DNA of 64,000 nt. Source: Psychromarinibacter sediminicola. Its GTDB lineage: Bacteria > Pseudomonadota > Alphaproteobacteria > Rhodobacterales > Rhodobacteraceae. The stretch spans positions 29,161-93,160 of the forward strand of contig NZ_JARGYC010000009.1 of NCBI RefSeq assembly GCF_029168335.1. The letters run 5' to 3'. Below, in pieces: positions 7,793 through 16,030 of the stretch. Both the position numbers and the translations under genes were made by a program. Under the pieces are notes generated by a model. The model was given only the letters and a program-made list of their open reading frames with translations. It was not told where the DNA came from and did no database searches. Each line of letters begins with the position of its first letter. Within the stretch, counting starts at the first letter, position 1.

Positions 7793-8550
7793 TCCTGGTC
7801 TCCTTCGTCAAGTCCCGCGATGGCGCCCCCGCCGAGCAGCAGCGACAAGAGGCCCGGCAGGTCGAATTCGGCCACCTGCGCGACGGCCGCCTCGTAGGCG
7901 GCGCCGAAGCTTTCGCCCTGCAGGACCGCCGCCACGAAGGTGCCGCCCCCCGGGGGCAGCAGGTGCGGCGCCGGGTCGAAGTCCGGCCGGGTGATCAGCA
8001 CGTTCTCGCCCCGGCTCTCGGGCTTCGGCGCGTCGTCTGTCATGTTGAACCGCCAGATGCCGTGGATCGGCCAGCGCGAGCGGACGAGCCGCACCGCGGG
8101 GGCCAACCGGAGCCGGGCGGCCATCAGGCGGTCGGCCGGCATGTCTTGCAGCGTTTCGGGCGCGAGGGGCGTCGCGTCGGCCGCGTGGTAGGAGCCGCGC
8201 AAGGCGAGCTCCAGCCGCGCGACATCGGGCAGGTAGCCGAGGCGGCGGAGCGGGCCGAAGTTCTCCAGGAACTGCGGCATCTCCTGGCCGTAATGCATCA
8301 TCAGCGGCGAGGTGGGCGGATGCGCGCGCAGGTAGGCGCCGGCGAGGCGGCGGAAGTTGTCCGATCCGACAAGCTTGCGGAGGAGGGGGAAGGCCGTCTC
8401 CAGCGCCTCGGTCAGGCTGACGGCGACGTTGTTGCGGTAGACGTCGAACCGCTTGGTGGCGGCGGCGCCGTCGGGGTTCGTCAGGCCCGGCGGCACGGCC
8501 TGCCCGGGGTCGAAGACGGCCCGCGTGAAATCGGTCTGCGTCACGCTCAT
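7789..8550 (-). CDS. bufC: BufC-type DNA-binding-domain-like partner (DUF2063) of bufferin synthesis
   Basis: A 253-residue protein with the DUF2063 N-terminal domain (FTRAVFDP... [24 protein letters not shown]). In bufferin and related peptide pathways this protein pairs with the MNIO enzyme BufB and is thought to recruit the precursor peptide; despite an old annotation it is not a proven DNA binder. The start at ATG 8550 overlaps the bufB stop by the ATGA arrangement, and its own stop overlaps the DoxX start. The longer frame from 8628 reads into bufB and is not used. Cytoplasmic, no signal peptide. Confidence 0.9.
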   Translation of the reverse strand: MSVTQTDFTRAVFDPGQAVPPGLTNPDGAAATKRFDVYRNNVAVSLTEALETAFPLLRKLVGSDNFRRLAGAYLRAHPPTSPLMMHYGQEMPQFLENFGPLRRLGYLPDVARLELALRGSYHAADATPLAPETLQDMPADRLMAARLRLAPAVRLVRSRWPIHGIWRFNMTDDAPKPESRGENVLITRPDFDPAPHLLPPGGGTFVAAVLQGESFGAAYEAAVAQVAEFDLPGLLSLLLGGGAIAGLDEGDQE

Positions 8551-9404
8551 CCCGCCGGCTCCAGCACGGCGGCGGCGCGCTCCGCCTCGGCGGCCAGCAC
8601 CGGCCAGTCGGGCACGTCGGTATCCCATTCGATCAGCGTCGGCTTGCGCCCGCCGACCGCGATCGTGTGGGCATAGAGCGCCCAGACCGGATCGACCACC
8701 TCGCGCCCGTGGCTGTCGATCAGAAGCGGCGCGCCGGTCTCGTCGGCATCCTCGTCATGGCCGCCCAGATGGATCTCGCCGACATGGGCGTGCGGGAAGG
8801 CGTCGATGTAGGAATAGGGGTCGGTCTGCTGGTTCGTGGCCGAGACGAAGACGTTGTTCACGTCCAGAAGCAGGCCGCAGCCGGTGCGCCGGGCGATCTC
8901 GCCCAGGAACTCGACCTCGCTCATCTCGCTCTCGACGAAGGCAAGGTAGGTCGACGGGTTCTCCAGCAGCATGCGCCGGCCCAGCGCGTCCTGCACCTCG
9001 TCGATATGGGAACAGACGCGGGCCAGCGTGGCCTGGGTGTAGGGCAGGGGGAGCAGGTCGTTCAGGAAATGGCTGTCGTGGGTGGACCAGGCGAGATGCT
9101 CGGAAAAGCTCGCCGGGTGCAGCCAGCCGACGAGATGGCTCAGCCGCGCCAGGTGGTCGGGGTCCAGCCGGCCCTCTCCGCCGATGGAGAGGCCCACGCC
9201 GTGGACCGAGATGGGAAAGCGCTCGGCCAGGTGGCGCAGCTGCGCCAGCGGGCGGCCGCCGTCGCCCATATAGTTCTCGGCATGGATTTCCAGCCATTCC
9301 ACGGGCCGGGCATCGGCCTGGATGGCGGCGAAATGCTGCAGCTTATAGCCCACGCCGGGGGCGTCGGGCAGCCGGTCGAACCGCGGGGTCCGGGCGTCGA
9401 GCAT
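8547..9404 (-). CDS. bufB: BufB: MNIO-family (DUF692) multinuclear iron oxidase
   Basis: A 285-residue TIM-barrel enzyme of the DUF692/MNIO family. In bufferin pathways this enzyme uses an iron cluster and O2 to convert Cys residues of the precursor into thiooxazole-type groups that bind copper. Family motifs are clear: [55 protein letters not shown] and LIEWD, which supply the His/Asp/Glu metal ligands. ATG 9404 has an AGGGAGG ribosome site; a much longer frame upstream is a shadow of bufA and sigF. It is coupled to bufC (ATGA) and follows bufA by 77 bp. Confidence 0.94.
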   Translation of the reverse strand: MLDARTPRFDRLPDAPGVGYKLQHFAAIQADARPVEWLEIHAENYMGDGGRPLAQLRHLAERFPISVHGVGLSIGGEGRLDPDHLARLSHLVGWLHPASFSEHLAWSTHDSHFLNDLLPLPYTQATLARVCSHIDEVQDALGRRMLLENPSTYLAFVESEMSEVEFLGEIARRTGCGLLLDVNNVFVSATNQQTDPYSYIDAFPHAHVGEIHLGGHDEDADETGAPLLIDSHGREVVDPVWALYAHTIAVGGRKPTLIEWDTDVPDWPVLAAEAERAAAVLEPAG

Positions 9405-9481
9405 GGGGCCTCCCTGTCTGTCGTGCGAAGGTCCGGGCGCGGCACGCGCGCCGCGCCCGGCATTGTCCGGAGCGCTCCGGA

Positions 9482-9802
9482 TCAGGACGGCAGGTCGCGG
9501 TCCAGCGGCTCGAGCGAGCCCATGCGGTCGCCCGGCAGCATCATCTCGCCGCCCTCGGCCAGGACCGGCGAGCTGGTCTCGCAGGTGCCTTCCTCGACCA
9601 GGGTCCAGGAGTTGCCCTGGTAGTCGACCTTCGAGGTGCCGGCGCAGGTGGTGCCGGGACCGGCCGCGCAATCGTTCTCGCCCGCGAGCGACACGCCGTA
9701 GCACTTCACCTGCTCCTGCGCCGCCGCGGTGCCCGCAACGCCGAGTCCCATCACGGCCGTGGCGATGGCGGTGGCGAAGAGCGTCTTGTTCGTCGAGTTC
9801 AT
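9482..9802 (-). CDS. bufA: BufA1-type (DUF2282) periplasmic bufferin precursor
   Basis: A 106-residue precursor with a signal peptide of about 29 residues ([20 protein letters not shown]... ending AAA-QE) and a four-Cys core: C34 (KCYG), C45 (NDCAAG), C53 (TTCAG) and C74 (GTCE), the spacing typical of DUF2282. After modification by BufB and export, such peptides are reported to bind copper in the periplasm. ATG 9802 is preceded by GGAGG; the 9826 start lacks that. A 32-residue acidic tail follows the last Cys, somewhat longer than I expect for the family. It is the first gene of the operon and has a SigF-type promoter motif 57-82 bp upstream. Confidence 0.92.
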   Translation of the reverse strand: MNSTNKTLFATAIATAVMGLGVAGTAAAQEQVKCYGVSLAGENDCAAGPGTTCAGTSKVDYQGNSWTLVEEGTCETSSPVLAEGGEMMLPGDRMGSLEPLDRDLPS

Positions 9803-9858
9803 GTCTGTCCTCCGAAGTTGGATCACTGGAGCGCCGTCGTGGCGTCCGTGCTAGGCTG

Positions 9859-9884
9859 TTCGGGGACGGGGCGGCGAATGTTAC
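9859..9884 (-). promoter_or_regulatory. SigF-type ECF promoter of bufA
   Basis: On the minus strand GTAACA (9884-9879), a 16-nt spacer, then CGAA (9862-9859). This matches the GTAACC-N16-CGAA signature described for Caulobacter SigF. The predicted start site falls near 9852-9854, giving a leader of about 50 nt before the bufA ATG. Confidence 0.75.
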
Positions 9885-9931
9885 GTCGTTCACGGACAGG
9901 TGAAAAAAGCGCGCGAAATCGACAGGAAGCT

Positions 9932-9957
9932 GTAACGTTTGCGCGGGCCGCGCCGAA
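9932..9957 (+). promoter_or_regulatory. SigF-type ECF promoter of the sigma factor gene (autoregulation)
   Basis: On the plus strand GTAACG (9932-9937), a 16-nt spacer, then CGAA (9954-9957), the same architecture as the divergent bufA promoter. Transcription would start at about 9964, almost at ATG 9968, so the mRNA would be leaderless or nearly so, or initiation is from another promoter. The pairing of two such motifs in a 113-bp window makes chance unlikely. Confidence 0.65.
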
Positions 9958-9967
9958 GGGAGGGACA

Positions 9968-10528
9968 ATGACGGATCGCAACGAGCGCTGGGGGGACCTC
10001 CTTCGCCGCGCGAACCGGGGGGAGGCCGAGGCCTACGCCCGGTTCCTGGGCGAGGCTGCGCCGGTGATCCGCACAATCGTCCGGGGACGGTCGGGCAGCG
10101 AGACCGGGGTCGAGGATATCGTCCAGGAGGTGCTGCTTGCGGTCCATGCCAAGCGCCATACCTGGCGCGAGACGGATCCGGTGACGCCGTGGCTTTACGC
10201 CATCGCGCGCTACAAGTCGGCCGACGCGGTCCGCAGCCGCGGGCGCGGCGGGGCGCAGGTGCCGCTGGACGACGTGGCCGAGCGGCTGGCCGACGACAGC
10301 GGCGGCGATCCGACCGCCGCGCGCGACCTCGGGCGGTTGCTGGACGAGATCGACGACCGCTCCGCCCGCATCGTGCGGGCGGTGGGGGTCGAAGGCGAAA
10401 GCGCGGGCGAAGTGGGCGCGCGCCTGGGAATGAGCGAAGGCGCGGTGCGGGTCGCCTATCACCGCGCGATGAATCGGCTGCGCAAGCTGGCCGGGACCGA
10501 AGACATGACGGAAGAGACGAAGGAATGA
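9968..10528 (+). CDS. sigF: ECF sigma factor of the SigF type
   Basis: A 186-residue ECF sigma factor: region 2 ([20 protein letters not shown]... [10 protein letters not shown]) and region 4 with a helix-turn-helix ([34 protein letters not shown]). SigF of Caulobacter is controlled by the membrane protein NrsF and drives bufferin-type operons under heavy-metal stress. Here the same set is kept: sigF overlaps nrsF by ATGA and is divergent from bufA, and both promoters share one motif. ATG 9968 follows GGGAGGG. The long frame from 8453 is antisense to buf genes and is not coding upstream of 9968. Confidence 0.93.
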   Translation: MTDRNERWGDLLRRANRGEAEAYARFLGEAAPVIRTIVRGRSGSETGVEDIVQEVLLAVHAKRHTWRETDPVTPWLYAIARYKSADAVRSRGRGGAQVPLDDVAERLADDSGGDPTAARDLGRLLDEIDDRSARIVRAVGVEGESAGEVGARLGMSEGAVRVAYHRAMNRLRKLAGTEDMTEETKE

Positions 10529-11166
10529 AGACCGAGGAGTTGATCGCGAAACTGGCAGCGGAGCCGGCTCCGGCCCCCGCCGCGTCGCTGGAACGGCGCG
10601 CGGGGCTGGGCGTGCTGGCCGGCGGCGTGGTGGCGATTGCCCTGTTCTTCGCGGTGCTGGGCCTGCGGCCGGATCTGCCGGCGCATATGGCCGAGCCGGT
10701 GACGCTGATGAAGACGGTGCTTCCGCTGGGTCTGGCCGCGCTGCTGCTGCCGGCGGTGATGCACGCCGCGCGCCCGGGGGTGCCGCTGGGCTGGACGGCG
10801 TGGCTGGCAGTTGCGGTGCCGGTGGCGGCGGTCGCCCTGTTCGTCTGGGCCTTCGCGACGGCCGCGCCGGGCGAACGGCTGACGCTGTTCATCGGCCACT
10901 CGATCCCGGTCTGCCTGCCGACGATCCCGGTGCTGGCCATGCCGATCCTGGCCGGGCTGGTCTATGCGCTGCGCCGCGGCGCCCCCGAGCATCCCCGCGT
11001 CTGCGGGGCGCTGGCGGGATTGGCGGCCGGCGGGCTGGCGACGACCACCTATTCGCTGTTCTGCACCGAGGATTCGCCGCTGTTCTACGCGACGTGGTAC
11101 AGCCTCGCGATCCTGGTCGTCGCCGGGCTCGGGGCCTGGGCGGGGAAGAGGTATCTGCGGTGGTGA
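10525..11166 (+). CDS. nrsF: NrsF-type (DUF1109) membrane anti-sigma factor
   Basis: A 213-residue protein with a short cytoplasmic N-terminus and six predicted transmembrane helices (about 26-46, 62-80, 90-112, 127-148, 161-178 and 187-206). Cys130 and Cys180 lie near membrane boundaries, at almost the positions of the two conserved Cys reported for Caulobacter NrsF (about 131 and 181), which are thought to sense metal or oxidation and release SigF. It is translationally coupled to sigF (ATGA at 10525-10528). It is followed by the convergent thrS gene. Confidence 0.92.
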   Translation: MKTEELIAKLAAEPAPAPAASLERRAGLGVLAGGVVAIALFFAVLGLRPDLPAHMAEPVTLMKTVLPLGLAALLLPAVMHAARPGVPLGWTAWLAVAVPVAAVALFVWAFATAAPGERLTLFIGHSIPVCLPTIPVLAMPILAGLVYALRRGAPEHPRVCGALAGLAAGGLATTTYSLFCTEDSPLFYATWYSLAILVVAGLGAWAGKRYLRW

Positions 11167-11250
11167 GGCCTTGGGGCCGAGCGCAGCGTCTGCGACGGAC
11201 GCCCGCGCGGCCCCGCGCTCCGGTCGTCCCGAAGCGCGGGGCCTGAGCGG

Positions 11251-13203
11251 TCAGGCGGCTGCCTGATCCGGCGCCAGGGCTTCGGTCACCAGCGCGTCGG
11301 TGATCGCCTCCAGCTCCTCGACCTTGGTCTGCTTCTCGCCCAGCCGCCGCACCGAGACGGTGCGGTCCGCGACCTCCTTCATCCCGCAGGCGAGGATCAC
11401 CGGCACCTTCGCGACCGAGTGTTCGCGGACCTTGTAGTTGATCTTCTCGTTGCGGATGTCGGCCTCGGCCCGGATGCCGCGCGCCTTGAGCGCGTTCACC
11501 ACCTCGTGCACGTAGTCGTCGGCATCCGACACGATGGAGGCGACGACCACCTGCCGCGGCGCCAGCCAGAACGGCAGCTTGCCGGAGTAGTTCTCGATCA
11601 GGATGCCGATGAACCGCTCGAAGCTGCCGAGGATCGCCCGGTGCAGCATGACCGGGCGGTGCTTGTCCCCGTCCGCGCCGATATAGGTCGCGTCCAGCCG
11701 TTCGGGCAGCTGGAAATCGGCCTGGAACGTGCCGCACTGCCATTCCCGCCCGATCGCGTCGGTCAGCTTGAAGTCCAGCTTCGGGCCGTAGAACGCGCCT
11801 TCGCCCGGGTCCACCTCATAGTCGTTGCGCACCGACAGGATCGCCTGTTCCAGCGCCTGCTCGGCCTTGTCCCACTGCGCGTCCGTGCCGATCCGTACCT
11901 CGGGCCGGGTGGAGAACTTGATGTCGAACTTCGGAAAGCCGGTGTCGCGGTAGATGCCCGACAAGAGGTCGATGAACTTGGCGCACTCGCTCTCGATCTG
12001 GTCCTCGGTGCAGAAGATATGCGCGTCGTCCTGGGTAAAGCCGCGCACCCGCATCAGCCCGTGCAGCGCGCCGTGCGGCTCGTAGCGGTGGCACGAGCCG
12101 AACTCGGCCAGCCGCAGCGGCAGGTCGCGGTAGGACTTGATGCCCTGGTTGAAGATCTGCACGTGGCAGGGGCAGTTCATCGGCTTGAGGGCATTGGCGC
12201 GCTTCTCGTTCGCATGCTCCTCGTCGATCTCGGTGATGAACATGTTCTCGCGGTACTTGTCCCAGTGCCCGCTTGCTTCCCACAGTTTGCGGTCCACCAC
12301 CTGCGGCGTCCTGATCTCGCGGTACCCGGCCTTCGTCAGCTTGCGGCGCATGTAGTCTTCCATCTGGCGATAGACGGTCCAGCCGTCGGGATGCCAGAAG
12401 ACCATGCCGGGCGCTTCCTCCTGGAAGTGGAACAGGCTCATCTCGCGGCCCAGCCGCCGGTGGTCGCGCTTTTCCGCCTCCTCCAGGAAGGTCAGATGCG
12501 CCTTCAGGTCATTCCGGTTCTTGAAGGCCACGCCGTAGATCCGCTGCAGCTGCTGCCGGCTGGCGTCGCCGCGCCAGTAGGCGCCGGCCACGCGCATCAG
12601 CTTGAAGGCGTCCGCCGGGACCTGCCCGGTGTTCTGGAAATGCGGGCCGCGGCAGAGATCCTGCCAGTGGCCGTGCCAGTACATGCGGATGGGCTGATCG
12701 CCCGGGATCGCCTCGACCAGCTCCACCTTGTAGGGCTCGTTGTTGGCCTCGTAGTAGCGGATGGCACGGTCGCGGTCCCAGACCTCGGTGGTGACCGGGT
12801 CGCGGCGGTTGATGATTTCCTTCATCTTCGCCTCGATCGCGCCGAGATCCTCGGGCGTGAACGGCTCTTCGCGGTCGAAGTCGTAGTAGAAGCCGTTGTC
12901 GATGACGGGGCCGATGGTGACCTTCACCTCGGGCCACAGCTCCTGAACGGCGCGGGCCATGATGTGCGCGGCGTCGTGGCGGATCAGCTCCAGCGCCTGC
13001 TTGTCGTCCTGCAGGGTGTGGATCGCGATCTCGGCGTCGCCCTCGATGGGCCACTGCAGGTCGTAATGCGCGCCGTTCACGGTGGCGCTGATCGCCTTCT
13101 TCGACAGGCTCTTGGAGATCGACTCGGCCACGGCGGCGGGCGTGATGCCGGCGTCGTAGTCGCGCGCGTTGCCATCGGGCAAGGTCAGGGAAATCTGGGC
13201 CAT
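11251..13203 (-). CDS. thrS: Threonyl-tRNA synthetase
   Basis: A 650-residue class II aminoacyl-tRNA synthetase that charges tRNA-Thr in the cytoplasm. The order is TGS domain (residues 1-62), the second additional (editing) domain with the HHSAXH-like region ([17 protein letters not shown]), the catalytic core with motif 2 ([15 protein letters not shown]) and the zinc-site Cys in [10 protein letters not shown], then the anticodon-binding domain. The start at 13203 has GAGGAG upstream. The frame extending to 13296 is not needed. The window also carries a tRNA-Thr(UGU) at 60684. Confidence 0.98.
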   Translation of the reverse strand: MAQISLTLPDGNARDYDAGITPAAVAESISKSLSKKAISATVNGAHYDLQWPIEGDAEIAIHTLQDDKQALELIRHDAAHIMARAVQELWPEVKVTIGPVIDNGFYYDFDREEPFTPEDLGAIEAKMKEIINRRDPVTTEVWDRDRAIRYYEANNEPYKVELVEAIPGDQPIRMYWHGHWQDLCRGPHFQNTGQVPADAFKLMRVAGAYWRGDASRQQLQRIYGVAFKNRNDLKAHLTFLEEAEKRDHRRLGREMSLFHFQEEAPGMVFWHPDGWTVYRQMEDYMRRKLTKAGYREIRTPQVVDRKLWEASGHWDKYRENMFITEIDEEHANEKRANALKPMNCPCHVQIFNQGIKSYRDLPLRLAEFGSCHRYEPHGALHGLMRVRGFTQDDAHIFCTEDQIESECAKFIDLLSGIYRDTGFPKFDIKFSTRPEVRIGTDAQWDKAEQALEQAILSVRNDYEVDPGEGAFYGPKLDFKLTDAIGREWQCGTFQADFQLPERLDATYIGADGDKHRPVMLHRAILGSFERFIGILIENYSGKLPFWLAPRQVVVASIVSDADDYVHEVVNALKARGIRAEADIRNEKINYKVREHSVAKVPVILACGMKEVADRTVSVRRLGEKQTKVEELEAITDALVTEALAPDQAAA

Positions 13204-13366
13204 ATCGGCTCCTCGTCGGTTTGGCGCCCACGGAACGCCCGGTTGCGGGTATATGTGTCCGGGCATATGGGATAGGCGGACAAGCGAAGTCAACACGGCC
13301 CCGCGAAGATATCCCTTCCGTGCCGGGCGCGTCCGTGTTTAGTCCATGACCGGAACGGAGGATCGC

Positions 13367-14119
13367 ATGCCATCCTATCTGGACACGCCGCAGGGCCGCC
13401 GCATCGCCTATCACCTGACCGAGGGGCGCGGGCCGACCGTGGTGTTCCTGGGCGGCTTCCGCTCGGACATGGCCGGCACCAAGGCGGTGCACCTGGAGGC
13501 CTGGGCGCAGGCGCGGGGCCAGGGGTTCCTGCGGCTGGACTATTCGGGCCACGGCGAGTCGTCGGGGGCGTTCGAGGAGGGCAGCATCGGCGACTGGGCA
13601 GAGGATGCGTTCCAGGTCATCAACGCCACCGTCGAGGGATCGGTCGTGCTGGTCGGCTCGTCGATGGGCGGCTGGATCGCGCTGATCCTGTCGCGGCGGT
13701 TGCAGGCCAAGGTCCGCGGGCTCGTCGGCATCGCCGCGGCGCCGGATTTCACCGAGGATTCGATGTGGGCCGGCTTCGACGAGGCGCAGCGGCAGGCGCT
13801 GGAGGCCGAGGGGCGGGTCGAACAGCCGTCCGACTACTCCGACGAGCCCTATGTCATCACGCGCCGGCTGATCGAGGAGGGCCGGTCGCAGCTGGTGCTG
13901 CGCGACGCGCTGCCCTTGCCGTATCCCGTGCGCCTGCTGCAGGGGACGGCGGACGAGGACGTGGATCGGTCGGTGGCGCTGCGACTGCTGGATCATGCCG
14001 AAGGCGACGACATCCGCTTGACGCTTGTGAAGGGCGCCGACCACCGGTTTTCCACGCCGGACTGCCTGGCGCTGATCGAGCGGTCCATCGTGGACGTGCT
14101 GGATTTGACGAAGGATTGA
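13367..14119 (+). CDS. Alpha/beta hydrolase
   Basis: A 250-residue serine hydrolase of the alpha/beta fold: oxyanion segment FLGGFRSD, nucleophile elbow GSSMGGW (Ser near residue 97), and a C-terminal GADHRFS carrying the likely catalytic His. The overall form resembles the ABHD10-like/mycophenolic acid glucuronide esterase group, but the substrate cannot be told. ATG 13367 has GGAGG 5-6 nt upstream; the in-frame ATG at 13346 lies upstream of it. It begins a three-gene run on the plus strand with the VOC and M15-like genes (2-bp gap, then a GTGA overlap). Confidence 0.87.
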   Translation: MPSYLDTPQGRRIAYHLTEGRGPTVVFLGGFRSDMAGTKAVHLEAWAQARGQGFLRLDYSGHGESSGAFEEGSIGDWAEDAFQVINATVEGSVVLVGSSMGGWIALILSRRLQAKVRGLVGIAAAPDFTEDSMWAGFDEAQRQALEAEGRVEQPSDYSDEPYVITRRLIEEGRSQLVLRDALPLPYPVRLLQGTADEDVDRSVALRLLDHAEGDDIRLTLVKGADHRFSTPDCLALIERSIVDVLDLTKD

Positions 14120-14121
14120 CC

Positions 14122-14550
14122 ATGGACCAGCGGATCAGTCTCATCACGCTGGCGGCGGCCGACCTGGATGCGGCGCGCGCCTTCTACGAAAACCTGGGCT
14201 GGGAGGTGACCGACGCGACCGAGGGCATCGTCGTGTTCGACCTGATCGGCCAGACGCTGGGGCTGTATTCCAAGGCCGGGCTGGCCCGCGACATGGGGCT
14301 GTCCGAGGACGAGATCGGCGGCTTTTCCGGCATCACGCTGGCGCACAACCTGCCCACGCGCGAGGCGGTGGACGCGCTCTATGCGCGGTTCGTCGAGGCC
14401 GGCGGCCGTGGCGTCAAGGCGCCGCACGAGGTGTTCTGGGGCGGCTATACGTCCTACGCGGCGGATCTCGACGGCCATGTCTGGGAGATCGCGCATAACC
14501 CGTTCTCGCCGCTGGGGCCGAAGGGCGAGTTTCAGTGGAGAGGCGCGTGA
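14122..14550 (+). CDS. VOC-family (glyoxalase/bleomycin-resistance fold) protein
   Basis: A 142-residue protein with the paired beta-alpha-beta-beta-beta units of the vicinal oxygen chelate fold: it opens ISLITLAAADLDAARAFYENLGWEV and ends DLDGHVWEIAHNP, the typical first and last strands. The metal-ligand positions are not all conserved, so an enzymatic role is unsure. It follows the hydrolase with a 2-bp gap and its stop overlaps the GTG start of the next gene, so the three are co-transcribed. Confidence 0.85.
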   Translation: MDQRISLITLAAADLDAARAFYENLGWEVTDATEGIVVFDLIGQTLGLYSKAGLARDMGLSEDEIGGFSGITLAHNLPTREAVDALYARFVEAGGRGVKAPHEVFWGGYTSYAADLDGHVWEIAHNPFSPLGPKGEFQWRGA

Positions 14551-15227
14551 GGGCACCCGGCTCCTATGTCGGACTGGAAAAGCTGGGGCGGGTGCGCCTG
14601 TCGCGTCATTTCGAACTGCGCAACTTCCTGTATTCGGAGATCGCCAACCACTACGGGCGGTCGAATGTGCCGGAGGACCCGGGCCTTCTGATCGCGGCCG
14701 GCCGGCGGCTGGCCGAGGACCTGCTCGATCCGCTGGTCGAGACCTTCGGGCCCATCGACATCCGCTCGGGCTATCGCTCGCCGGCGCTGAACCATTTCGG
14801 CGCGACCGAGGTGCGGCCGCAGAAATGCAGCTCGAACGAGGTAAGCCGCGCGGGGCATATCTGGGACCGGCGCGACGCGGCGGGCCGGATGGGCGCCACC
14901 GTCTCGATCGCGGTGCCGTGGTTCGCGGCGCAGTACAATGCCGGGCGGGACTGGCGCGACCTGGCGTGGTGGCTCTATGATCACCTGGCGTTCCACGCGG
15001 TGTGCTTCTTCCCGAACAACGCCGCGTTCAACCTGACCTGGCGCGAAGAACCGGAGCGGGTAGTGTCGAGCTATATCGCCCCCAAGGGCAAGCTCGCCGG
15101 CGCCGGGCGCGTACCGGACCCGGAGCGTCACGCGCGCTATGCCGACTTCCCGCCCTACCGGGGCATCGCCTATCCGGAAATCCCCGGACGGGCGGACTCA
15201 GAGCTTACACATGCGCAACCTGTTTGA
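14547..15227 (+). CDS. M15-like (D-Ala-D-Ala carboxypeptidase fold) protein, possibly inactive
   Basis: A 226-residue protein with the segment DIRSGYRSPALNHF, typical of the M15 peptidase/hedgehog fold, but the usual SxHxxGxAxD zinc motif is altered to AGHIWDRRDAAG, so the zinc site may be incomplete. There is no signal peptide, odd for a cell-wall enzyme. I prefer GTG 14547, which overlaps the VOC stop as GTGA with GGAGAGG upstream; GTG 14535 is an alternative. Other possibilities are a phage-type or structural relative. It is the last gene of the hydrolase-VOC run. Confidence 0.65.
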   Translation: MRAPGSYVGLEKLGRVRLSRHFELRNFLYSEIANHYGRSNVPEDPGLLIAAGRRLAEDLLDPLVETFGPIDIRSGYRSPALNHFGATEVRPQKCSSNEVSRAGHIWDRRDAAGRMGATVSIAVPWFAAQYNAGRDWRDLAWWLYDHLAFHAVCFFPNNAAFNLTWREEPERVVSSYIAPKGKLAGAGRVPDPERHARYADFPPYRGIAYPEIPGRADSELTHAQPV

Positions 15228-15289
15228 AGGTGATTTGCGATGAAATTGCGGTATGAATTTCACATATCGAACAATAGGCGGGTTCAGCG

Positions 15290-16030
15290 ATGACCGACCC
15301 GCTGGTTCTCATCCCCGGTATGATGGCCGACAGCCGCGGGTTCCTGCCGCAGATCGTCGAGCTGAGCTGGGACACGGCGCTGCACATCTCCGCCCCGCTG
15401 CACGCCAGCAGCGTCGAGGAGATGGCGCAGGACACGCTGGCCACGGCGCCGGAGACCTTCGCGCTCTGCGGCCACGGCCTGGGCGGCATGGTGGCCATCG
15501 AGATCCTCCGCCGGGCGCCCGAGCGGGTGACGCGCCTGGCGCTGATGGACACCAGCTGCCAGTCCGAGATGCCGACCGTCGCCGCCGCCCGCGAGACCCG
15601 GATCGTCGCGGCGCGGGCCGGCCGGCTGGCCGAGGCGATGCATGACGAGCTGAAGCCCGACCACCTTTCCGCCGGGCCGGAGCGCGACGGCATCCACCAG
15701 GTGATGCAGGAGATGGCGCAGGATCTGGGCGCCGAAGTCTATATCCGCCAGTCCCGCGCGCTGCAGAAACGGCCCGACCAGCAAGGCACGCTGCGCCGCG
15801 CCCGCACGCCGACGCTGATCCTCTGCGGCGAGGACGACACGCTCTATCCGGTGCGCCGCCACGAGTTCATGGCGCACCTGATGCCGATGGCGAAGCTGGA
15901 GGTGGTGGCCGGCGCCGGGCATCTCCCGGCGCTGGAAAACCCTAATGCCGTGTCTGCGATCCTGCGGAATTGGCTTTCGTGGCCGACTTCCGCGGGGCGC
16001 GGCGCCTCGGCTTCGCCGAACTGGACGTAG
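15290..16030 (+). CDS. Alpha/beta hydrolase overlapping the phaZ tail
   Basis: A 246-residue alpha/beta hydrolase with nucleophile elbow GHGLGGM, an Asp in CGEDDTLYP and the catalytic His in GAGHLPAL, the usual triad order. The substrate is unknown; the location next to the PHB cluster could hint at an ester substrate. The end is unusual: the last 16 or so residues (WPTSAGRGASASPNWT) read through DNA that on the other strand encodes the low-complexity C-terminus of PhaZ, an 89-bp antisense overlap. The upstream 62 bp are AT-rich, consistent with its own promoter. Confidence 0.85.
   Translation: MTDPLVLIPGMMADSRGFLPQIVELSWDTALHISAPLHASSVEEMAQDTLATAPETFALCGHGLGGMVAIEILRRAPERVTRLALMDTSCQSEMPTVAAARETRIVAARAGRLAEAMHDELKPDHLSAGPERDGIHQVMQEMAQDLGAEVYIRQSRALQKRPDQQGTLRRARTPTLILCGEDDTLYPVRRHEFMAHLMPMAKLEVVAGAGHLPALENPNAVSAILRNWLSWPTSAGRGASASPNWT

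Noticed and set aside
8547..10940. 797-codon minus-strand frame covering bufB, bufA and sigF
   Set aside because: Only the BufB part from 9404 down is real; the rest is Arg/Pro/Ser-rich shadow of sigF and nrsF.
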